A stretch of DNA of 14,159 bases from the NCBI GenBank assembly GCA_018610125.1, contig JAHEOI010000259.1, positions 1-14,159 on the forward strand. The letters are read 5' to 3'. This DNA is from Verrucomicrobiota bacterium. Its GTDB lineage: Bacteria; Verrucomicrobiota; Verrucomicrobiia; Limisphaerales; JAHEOI01. Below are positions 1-4,629 of this stretch, piece after piece. The position numbers and the translations under genes were made by a program. Every line of letters begins with the position of its first letter. The stretch's first letter is position 1. The notes under the pieces are model-generated. The model was not told the DNA's origin. It did no database searches and saw only the letters and a program-made list of their open reading frames with translations.

Positions 1-14
1 CTTGGCGTCACGAG

Positions 15-46
<32 letters not shown>

Positions 47-190
47 ATGGAGCGAAGGGCGAAGGATCGGCAGGGCGGACGGAGGGGTGCGGTTAAGGGG
101 GTGCCTGGGGCACGTTATCCGTTATGGGTTAAAGAGCAGACACGCTGCGGGTCAGAGGGGCGCAAGATGTAAAGGGCCATCCCAAAGGCG

Positions 191-210
191 ATGAGACATT
201 GATGTCTCAT
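191..210. repeat. 9-bp inverted repeat, 2-nt spacer
   Basis: The arms ATGAGACAT and ATGTCTCAT are perfect reverse complements separated by TG. It is not followed by a T-run, so it does not look like an intrinsic terminator. It could be an operator-like palindrome or part of a dispersed repeat. Confidence 0.6.
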
Positions 211-340
211 TGGAACGACCGACGTGAGGTCAACCGCAAAAACGCGGGCGCAAAAAAGAGGTTTGTTTCACCGCCGGTGACCGTTGAGCACGGCGTGAGC
301 AGTGATAGGGTCAATCCCGGCACAGGGAGTCTTTTTTCGA

Positions 341-370
341 ACCGCTAATCAACGCTAATCTTCGCTGATC
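341..370. repeat. 10-bp tandem repeat (NNCGCTRATC x3)
   Basis: Three consecutive decamers share the core CGCTAATC/CGCTGATC: accgctaatc, aacgctaatc, ttcgctgatc. They sit at the downstream end of the repeat-like block that interrupts the FINCPFD gene. Their non-coding character supports the view that the 3' part of that frame is not protein-coding. Confidence 0.7.
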
Positions 371-549
371 CGGAGCGCAGGGCACGCCGAGTAGTGGAGC
401 ACTTGGGTGCCGGAGTATCGGCGTAGCAGAAGCTGGAGCGCAGACGAGTGCAGTGCCTCGCTGTGCCTCCCGATGCGTGAAATCCGAGCTCTTCGCGGTG
501 GAATCTCCCCAGCGGCATCCGCGAGGAGCGAGCGGCAATCGGAAGGATT

Positions 550-568
550 CTGGAGCAGGATGCTCCAG
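550..568. repeat. 8-bp perfect hairpin inside the decayed gene
   Basis: CTGGAGCA (550-557) and TGCTCCAG (561-568) are perfect inverted arms around GGA. The hairpin lies where the FINCPFD frame no longer resembles its family, and probably belongs to a dispersed repeat block covering about 374-640. Confidence 0.7.
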
Positions 569-760
569 CCACCTTGAGATAGCTTCGCCTGAGCGGGTCC
601 AGTGACGCTTGACCTCCTCTGAATCAGAAAACGGGTTCTTTACCTCGAATGGGACATCACAGCAAAAAACGATCGCTCGGAACAAGCACTGATATTCCGA
701 GTCAAAAGGACAATTGATGAAGACGGAATAGTTATAAGTACCGCCTGACACCGAGGGATC

Positions 761-1072
761 TTATGATTTCGCGGAACCTGCACGCTTTGACTTAGTCGGA
801 CGGGTTACCGTCACCTTTGTTGCAAGCTTGGCTTGTCGTTTAGGCGCCGAAAGCTTTCGGTCGCCACCCTTCGGTCCATTCGGCAGGAGATTTTGGGCTT
901 TCAATGCGTGTCGGAGGGCCTTTTCATATTCCTTGGCAGTACAGGTACGTTTGAGCGGTGCTCGGCGAATAACCCGACCATTGGCTTTTGAGGAAAACGT
1001 TATGGTAACACGACCGCTTGCCACCCGTCCGTTTGACTGCCCCCTGCCAGTTCGGGGTTTCCTCTCTGTCAC
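761..1072 (-). CDS. Small lysine-rich protein of unknown function
   Basis: About 103 residues from the GTG at 1072; a longer version would start at a TTG at 1105 but has no ribosome binding site. The central part (GRVTITFSSK, then RRAPLKRTCTAKEYEKALRHALKAQ) reads as a short beta region followed by an amphipathic helix. The tail is rich in Lys/Arg/Ala/Pro, as in a nucleic-acid-contacting extension. It ends 9 nt before the FINCPFD frame, suggesting the two were co-expressed partners. Just upstream, an 8-codon mini-ORF (ATG at 1095) ends in a TGA that overlaps this GTG as GTGA, which would allow translational coupling. I do not recognise the family. That it is a gene is supported by residue composition and position only. 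Confidence 0.5.
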   Translation of the reverse strand: MTERKPRTGRGQSNGRVASGRVTITFSSKANGRVIRRAPLKRTCTAKEYEKALRHALKAQNLLPNGPKGGDRKLSAPKRQAKLATKVTVTRPTKSKRAGSAKS

Positions 1073-1155
1073 GATACATTTTTCACATACGGCATAACAC
1101 CTCAAGCATCAAGACAGACCGGGTCAGAGGTCGGAGGTCCGCTCGAATGCCCACT

Positions 1156-1242
1156 GGGGTAAGGCGGTCGCGTGCGCGCGGATTTGTGAAATCCGCTTTC
1201 TGTGGGGTTTCATTCGTTCGTCTGGTCGTCGCTCCTTACCCC
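1156..1242. repeat. Nested inverted-repeat element (87 bp)
   Basis: Perfect 9-bp arms GGGGTAAGG (1156-1164) and CCTTACCCC (1234-1242) enclose a second hairpin, GCGGATTT (1178-1185) and AAATCCGC (1189-1196) with a GTG loop. The nested structure sits between two minus-strand genes. It resembles a small structured repeat or RNA element more than a terminator, because no T-run follows on either strand. Confidence 0.6.
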
Positions 1243-1264
1243 GTTGAGTGCTGCACGTAGGCGA

Positions 1265-1296
1265 AGGGGCGGACCGCAACGGAGTGCGGCCCCTGC
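1265..1296. repeat. CGGAGTGCGG palindromic repeat, copy 1
   Basis: Imperfect hairpin with core GGACCGCA-ACGGAG-TGCGG flanked by GGGGC and CCCCT, followed by CCACAACAG. The same core recurs at 2777-2802, 8985-9016 and 9026-9054, so this is a dispersed intergenic family. Copies 1 and 2 share the trailing CCACAACAG. Confidence 0.7.
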
Positions 1297-1364
1297 CACA
1301 ACAGGGTCCAATGGCGCTTGGCCCTCTCCATATTGTTTCGGATTTTGCGCTTTTCAGCGGCTGA

Positions 1365-2066
1365 TCAGCTATTTTTGCGGGCCTCCTGGGCGAGTCCTTT
1401 CAAGAACTTGCGAATCTGGGAAAGCTCTCCCAACGCCATCGCCATGTCGGAGTCAGAGTCTGTGGCATTCTTTTTGAACCGTTTCAGACGCTTTTGCGCA
1501 TCAAACAACAACGACTCCGCTTCCTCGGCCGACTTGGGCGGCTCTTCCGGGACGGATTTTGGACTTGGGTCGGCCTTTTTGCCGCGCCTTCTCGCCTTTT
1601 TATAGGGCGCAAGGTATTCCTTAATCTGCTCCGGCCTTGGCACCTGATTGCCCGTCTCGTTTAAAAGCTTGCGCCAACCTTCCAAAAGCCCATTTTTACT
1701 CACGCCACTAAGCTCGCGCGCTTCGAATTCAGTCTGTGGAAGGATTTCAAAGTTGCCTTCCTCCTTTAGAGTTTGGGTGATGTCGGCCGCCCGAATCAGT
1801 CGGACGGCATAATTGCGTTGGAAGTTCCACCGGAATCTGCAGTATTCCTGAAAGGTGGAGTATTCCTCACGGTAGAGTTCCTTTTTCTTGATCTCGCTGA
1901 GCGCAATCCCAACTTGGAAGAAGGTCCCCAGTCCCCTGGCAATAACCTTTTCGTGTTGGACCAACTCCTGTTTCTCCTCGGGATCCAAGGCTTCCGAGCG
2001 GGACCCCGGCGACCCTTCCATCCCGCCCACCGCCTCAGCGGCAGCGATCGAGCTCATTTCACCCAT
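1365..2066 (-). CDS. Mobile-element-type helical protein, probable DNA-binding accessory protein
   Basis: 233 residues from the ATG at 2066, which has an ideal ribosome binding site (AAGGAGG, 5-nt spacing). A TTG at 2126 and a GTG at 2105 are in-frame alternatives, also with purine-rich sites. The core at about residues 45-95 has the pattern GL.TF..VG.AL.EI....LYREEYSTF.EYC..RW followed by YAVRLIRAA, then ILPQTEFEAREL (about 108-119). From memory this arrangement is common in ParB-like or DUF3102-like proteins of phages, plasmids and integrated elements: a helical sensor followed by a helix-turn-helix-like part. Residues 157-180 are a charged Lys/Pro/Glu linker, and the C-terminus is predicted helical. 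No catalytic motif is visible. The biochemical role is unknown; a DNA-binding regulator or segregation accessory is plausible. Confidence 0.75.
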   Translation of the reverse strand: MGEMSSIAAAEAVGGMEGSPGSRSEALDPEEKQELVQHEKVIARGLGTFFQVGIALSEIKKKELYREEYSTFQEYCRFRWNFQRNYAVRLIRAADITQTLKEEGNFEILPQTEFEARELSGVSKNGLLEGWRKLLNETGNQVPRPEQIKEYLAPYKKARRRGKKADPSPKSVPEEPPKSAEEAESLLFDAQKRLKRFKKNATDSDSDMAMALGELSQIRKFLKGLAQEARKNS

Positions 2067-2160
2067 GTCCGCCTCCTTCGTCCGATCTTCGCTTTTTAGC
2101 GACACGTTACCTCCTTCCTCTGACAACGTTCTCTCCTCGCTTAAATGATTCCGAGTGATT

Positions 2161-2188
2161 TATGTATGAAGCACCAGCAGGTTGTAAA
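2161..2188 (-). promoter_or_regulatory. Possible sigma70 promoter for the 1365-2066 gene
   Basis: On the minus strand, TTTACA (2188-2183) and TACATA (2166-2161) are separated by 16 nt, about 35 nt upstream of the first possible start codon (2126). The elements match the consensus only partly, and the region is AT-rich. Confidence 0.3.
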
Positions 2189-2360
2189 GGCAAAAAATAA
2201 GATTTTTCCTTAGAGAAAGATGGGATCGATGCTTACAGCTTAACCCGAACGGTGATTCAAGAGTGTGGGAGAGGCGGTTCTGATGACCCGCTACCAGGAA
2301 CGGAAGGCGTGATCCAAGGGAAAGAGTTGGACGACGTTTCGCTACGGCGCCAATCCGTCG

Positions 2361-2378
2361 AAGTGCCGTACGGCACTT
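2361..2378. repeat. 18-bp perfect palindrome
   Basis: AAGTGCCGTACGGCACTT is its own reverse complement with no spacer. It lies about 235 bp upstream of the minus-strand gene's first possible start codon and far upstream of the toxin-antitoxin operon. It could be a dimeric regulator operator or a repeat remnant. Confidence 0.7.
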
Positions 2379-2776
2379 GAATTCATAAGTGTTGGTGTTC
2401 AGCAGTGTACAACACGAGATAACAAATCCACAAGAAACCTGGCAATCCTTGAATAGAAGCACGCAAAAGGACGCTAGGGTCAGACGTTAAGAACACCGTG
2501 TCGAAGCTTTTCCTCTTCGCGCTCCTTCGTGACCTTCTATTCGAATAGCCTTTTTCTCTATTGGCGTCCTTTCACCGCTCTTCTGTTCAAGCAATCCCGC
2601 GTTCCAGCGGTACTGCCTTTCGTATTCCTTTTGTTCCGCCTTCCGGTTAAGTGGATCTCCGGTTCAACAGTACTATCACGGAAGCGGCAACATCTGCCTC
2701 CACTTTCCTCGCGACAGTGGTGATACGCTCAGGCTCCCTTGCCTCGGCGGCTTTGGATCGCGTCACATAAGGAAAC

Positions 2777-2802
2777 GCGCGGACCGAAGCGGAGTGCGGT
2801 CT
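2777..2802. repeat. CGGAGTGCGG palindromic repeat, copy 2
   Basis: The core GGACCGAAGCGGAGTGCGGTCTACC is followed by CACAACAG, matching the trailer of copy 1. The right arm is shortened, so the hairpin is weaker (GACCG / CGGTC). Confidence 0.65.
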
Positions 2803-2957
2803 ACCACAACAGCATTGCGCTACCGCTTTCGGCGGCGCTGACTTTGATCCGCCGAACCATGGCGAATGGGGGGAATCTTTTCCGCATCGACGCCTCGAGC
2901 CCAACGCCTCGTCACAGGTCCCTTGGACCGAAAACAATGGAAATGGCCACTACTATT

Positions 2958-2990
2958 TTGACACAGGAAATGTGCACACGTAATATGTGT
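2958..2990 (+). promoter_or_regulatory. Promoter with overlapping operator-like repeats for the toxin-antitoxin operon
   Basis: TTGACA (2958-2963) and TAATAT (2981-2986) are separated by exactly 17 nt. Transcription would start near 2992-2994, at the antitoxin ATG (2993), so the mRNA would be nearly leaderless. The spacer and -10 contain the palindrome TGTGCACA (2971-2978), the inverted pair ACAC (2976-2979) and GTGT (2987-2990), and the direct repeat ATGTG (2970-2974, 2985-2989). Such short repeats over the core promoter fit autorepression by a ribbon-helix-helix antitoxin, as is usual in these operons. Confidence 0.6.
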
Positions 2991-2992
2991 TC

Positions 2993-3262
2993 ATGAAGAA
3001 TTTAACACTGTCGGTTGACGAAAAGACATTGGAGGCGGCGCGAGAATATGCTTTCCGTCACAACACGACGGTCAATCGGATGGTGCGCGAATTTCTCGCT
3101 CGAACTGTGCAGATAGGTGAGGGTGAGAGGTGGCTGGACGAGCTTTTTGAGGAAATGGACCAGGCCACGACAGCCGCTGCGGAAGGGACGCGGTGGAAAC
3201 GGACCGAGCTATATGACGGGCGCATCGAGTGGCCGCCTGAAACAGAGAGTCGGGAGGCATAG
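2993..3262 (+). CDS. Ribbon-helix-helix-type antitoxin
   Basis: 89 residues from the ATG at 2993; a GTG at 2987 is the only in-frame alternative, because a TAA lies at 2981. The N-terminus KNLTLSVDEKTLEAAREYA followed by NTTVNRMVREFL has the strand-helix-helix layout of ribbon-helix-helix antitoxins (DUF6364-like, from memory). The strand, residues 2-8, would contact DNA as a dimer. The acidic and aromatic C-terminal half (WLDELFEEMD, then RTELYDGRIEWPP) would wrap and block the partner toxin. It lies 1 nt upstream of the PIN toxin gene, in the usual antitoxin-first order. No Shine-Dalgarno sequence is at working distance, which agrees with a leaderless mRNA. Probably represses its own promoter together with the toxin. 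Confidence 0.85.
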   Translation: MKNLTLSVDEKTLEAAREYAFRHNTTVNRMVREFLARTVQIGEGERWLDELFEEMDQATTAAAEGTRWKRTELYDGRIEWPPETESREA

Positions 3263-3263
3263 C

Positions 3264-3683
3264 ATGGCCAAGGCATTTCTCGACACGAACGTCCTGGCCT
3301 ATGCCGGTGACCGCGGAAACCCTGGGAAGCAAGGGATTGCCCGGGAGTTGCTCAGAGATCGGGCGAAGTCCCAGACGGGCGTCATATCGACGCAAGTTTT
3401 GCAGGAGTACTATGTCGTCGTCACCACCAAGCTGGGATTTGGTGCCGCTGACGCCAAACGCCAGGTTCGCAAGTGGCAGAATCTCGAATTGGTCACGGTG
3501 TCATCTCGATTGATCGAGGAGGCCATCGATATCTCGGTGGGAAATCAGATCAGCTTTTGGGATAGTCTTATTCTGGCTTGCGCGCGGGTGGCTCAATGTG
3601 AAGAGCTCTTGACCGAGGAGCTGAATGACGGGCAACTGATTAACTCTGTTCGGATTGTCAATCCGTTTCGCCGTAGGGCGTAG
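3264..3683 (+). CDS. PIN-domain toxin ribonuclease (VapC-like)
   Basis: 139 residues, a normal PIN toxin length. The start is the ATG at 3264, preceded by GGGAGG (3252-3257), 1 nt after the antitoxin stop. The PIN fold is shown by FLDTNVLAYA (Asp7), QEYYVV (Glu48) and SFWDSLILACA (Asp100), followed by LLTEELNDGQ with acidic residues 118-122. These are the expected metal-binding residues of the single-strand endoribonuclease site. VapC-type enzymes cleave tRNA or rRNA and arrest translation when the antitoxin is degraded. The target here cannot be read from sequence. The C-terminal residues (RRA and stop) are encoded within the first units of a GTAGGGC tandem repeat, so the end of the protein may have been set by the repeat. 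Confidence 0.9.
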   Translation: MAKAFLDTNVLAYAGDRGNPGKQGIARELLRDRAKSQTGVISTQVLQEYYVVVTTKLGFGAADAKRQVRKWQNLELVTVSSRLIEEAIDISVGNQISFWDSLILACARVAQCEELLTEELNDGQLINSVRIVNPFRRRA

Positions 3684-3693
3684 GGCGTAGGGC
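3673..3693. repeat. Heptamer tandem repeat GTAGGGC x3
   Basis: GTAGGGC repeats three times in register (3673-3679, 3680-3686, 3687-3693). The first copy and part of the second encode the last codons and the TAG stop of the PIN toxin gene. Confidence 0.85.
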
Positions 3694-3753
3694 GAAGGCC
3701 GAGAGGAAAGAAGGAACGTGAGGGGGTCCACCTCTGAAAATTTCTGGAGCAAA

Positions 3754-3829
3754 TGGTGGGCGATGCAGGACTCGAACCTGCGACCTGCTGCGTGTAAGGC
3801 AGTTGCGCTAGCCGCTGCGCCAATCGCCC
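3754..3829 (-). tRNA. tRNA-Val (anticodon TAC)
   Basis: On the minus strand a complete 76-nt cloverleaf is visible: acceptor GGGCGAT pairs with ATCGCCC, the D stem is GCGC/GCGC, and the anticodon loop CTTACAC holds TAC. The T arm is GCAGG-TTCGAGT-CCTGC, and the 3' CCA is genome-encoded. It reads valine GUA/GUG-type codons. It is the only RNA gene seen. Its 3' end points toward the toxin-antitoxin and accessory genes, the geometry of a tRNA-associated integration site, but no direct repeat of the tRNA 3' end was found in the window. Confidence 0.97.
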
Positions 3830-3994
3830 ACGTACTCCACACTAAGTTGCACGGAATTGCCATGGTTGCAAGGGAGGATCGGTCGGTGTGGCTGGAAAGA
3901 TCAGCCCCGATTAGGGTCGGGAAAGAACCGAGCCGGCGATCGGTTGGACGTCATTATTCAGGCTTATGGGTTACCCTAGAGCCCTTCCCCCTCC

Positions 3995-4024
3995 CTGATA
4001 GGGACGTCGTCCCCGGCGTCCAGG
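3995..4024 (+). repeat. CTGATAGGGA palindromic repeat, copy 1
   Basis: 30-bp unit with core GATAGGGACGTCGTCC. It matches copies at 4246-4275 (26 of 30 in reverse orientation), 8916-8945 and 8954-8983. The unit is internally self-complementary (GGACG and CGTCC segments) and lies only between genes. Confidence 0.75.
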
Positions 4025-4030
4025 TTTTCC

Positions 4031-4168
4031 CCCGGATATTGCCCTGGTTTCAGGGGGCCGCGAAGAGAGGGCAATGCCGGGATTGACGCACCCCTTCAGG
4101 GTGCAAGCCTGTTTACCTAGGGCGCCGCTGCGCTTGCCCTAGGCTACATTGAGTCGCCCTTTCAGGGC
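4031..4168. repeat. Array of four consecutive hairpins
   Basis: Hairpin A has 14-15 nt near-perfect arms (4031-4045 and 4068-4081, CCCGG..ATTGCCCT / AGGGCAATGCCGGG). B is GCACCC-CTTCA-GGGTGC (4088-4104). C is CCTAGGGC (4116-4123) and GCCCTAGG (4136-4143). D is GCCCT-TTC-AGGGC (4156-4168). The arms are perfect except in A, which has one mismatch and one bulge. No T-runs follow. It looks like a composite intergenic repeat; from memory, similar hairpin strings occur in Planctomycetes and Verrucomicrobia genomes. Confidence 0.75.
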
Positions 4169-4245
4169 TGGAACGAAACCTCCCCCTTCCAAAAGGGAGA
4201 GGATGTCAGCGGCGCGGTTGGTCCGGTGGTCTGCAGGATGAAGAG

Positions 4246-4275
4246 GATGGACGCCGAGGACGGCGTCCCTATCAG
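4246..4275 (-). repeat. CTGATAGGGA palindromic repeat, copy 2 (inverted)
   Basis: Reverse-orientation copy of the 3995-4024 unit. It contains a perfect 8-bp stem with a 4-nt loop, GGACGCCG (4249-4256), AGGA, CGGCGTCC (4261-4268). Confidence 0.75.
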
Positions 4276-4520
4276 GTCACGGGGAGGGTGGTAGGGGATG
4301 GACAGAGGATGACCCGATGGAAGCGACAAGCACGTTCTCATGACCTGACGTTCGAATAAACCCACCCAATTTTTTTATTGCCATGACAAAATAATTTTGG
4401 TCTTCTCGCCAACAGTAACCGTTTGGAAGAGAGCGCAAGCACTCCTCAACAAAAGTGTATGAGCCGTATTCAGGCACGAAGGGAGGGAGTGTGGCCTATC
4501 CGCTCGGTTACGACTTACCG

Positions 4521-4629
4521 AAGGAGGGTAAAGATGGCGCTGGGAGGCGCTGTCGGGGCTGTCAAAAACCGAAGACCAAAACAGCGAGAAGAGAGAGTAA
4601 TGCAATATGAAACCAAGACGGTACTTTGA
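4521..4629 (+). promoter_or_regulatory. Leader ORF with strong ribosome binding site overlapping the next gene
   Basis: AAGGAGGG (4521-4528) sits 5 nt before an ATG at 4534. That ATG opens a 31-codon frame (starting MALGGAVGAVKN, ending ETKTVL) that stops at 4627-4629. It overlaps the first 23 nt of the large gene in a different frame. The large gene's own site (GAGAGAG at 4591-4597) is much weaker. The layout suggests translational coupling or a leader-peptide control of the big protein. The peptide itself has no recognisable function, and the ORF could still be coincidental. Confidence 0.45.

Larger units (their letters stand above)
311..751 (-). pseudogene. Truncated FINCPFD-family (TIR-like/nucleotide-binding type) protein, probable pseudogene
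   Basis: The first ~30 residues, from a GTG at 751, carry the motif YSVFINCPFDSEY followed by LFRAIVF. From memory this is the N-terminal signature of a family of roughly 200-250 residue uncharacterised bacterial proteins with a Rossmann/TIR-like fold. After about residue 31 the family pattern is lost. The rest of the 146-codon frame (Arg/Pro/Ser-rich) lies in palindromic and tandem-repeat DNA, including an 8-bp hairpin at 550-568 and decamers at 341-370. The frame starts 9 nt after the preceding gene, so the pair was probably an operon. No good ribosome binding site precedes the GTG. I read it as a gene whose 3' part was lost or replaced by a repeat element. The alternative is a short, diverged functional protein. 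Confidence 0.55.
2189..2957. other. Gene-free stretch with palindromes
   Basis: Several frames stay open for 60-100 codons here, but they lack ribosome binding sites and translate to repeat-like, Cys/Arg/Ser-rich sequence, so I reject them. Recognisable contents are an 18-bp perfect palindrome (2361-2378), the 12-bp palindrome CTATTCGAATAG (2537-2548), and one copy of the CGGAGTGCGG repeat (2777-2802). The stretch ends at the toxin-antitoxin promoter. Confidence 0.55.
3830..4520. other. Gene-free region rich in hairpin repeats
   Basis: Between tRNA-Val and the leader ORF I find no supported gene. It contains two copies of the CTGATAGGG repeat (3995-4024 and, inverted, 4246-4275), a row of four hairpins (4031-4168), and an AT-rich tract near 4360-4400 that could hold the promoter of the large downstream gene, although no clear -35/-10 pair stands out. 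Confidence 0.6.

Noticed and set aside
828..1097. Plus-strand frame opposite the small basic gene
   Set aside because: Composition and lack of a ribosome site indicate a shadow of the minus-strand gene.
2160..2462. 100-codon minus-strand open frame
   Set aside because: Cys/Arg/Ser-rich, no ribosome site, spans an 18-bp palindrome, and resembles no protein family. Most likely an open frame in non-coding repeat DNA.
2537..2560. Terminator at the palindrome CTATTCGAATAG followed by CCTTTTTCTC
   Set aside because: The stem would be only four AT-rich pairs if a loop is allowed, and no gene ends just upstream.
2647..2937. 96-codon minus-strand open frame upstream of the toxin-antitoxin operon
   Set aside because: It runs through a CGGAGTGCGG repeat copy and has repeat-like composition. 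No start signal or family match.
4277..4477. Minus-strand frame starting MPEYGSYTFVEECLRSLPNGY
   Set aside because: The first 40 residues look somewhat protein-like and might be a remnant, but there is no ribosome site and no recognisable family, and the second half is low complexity. Too weak to list.
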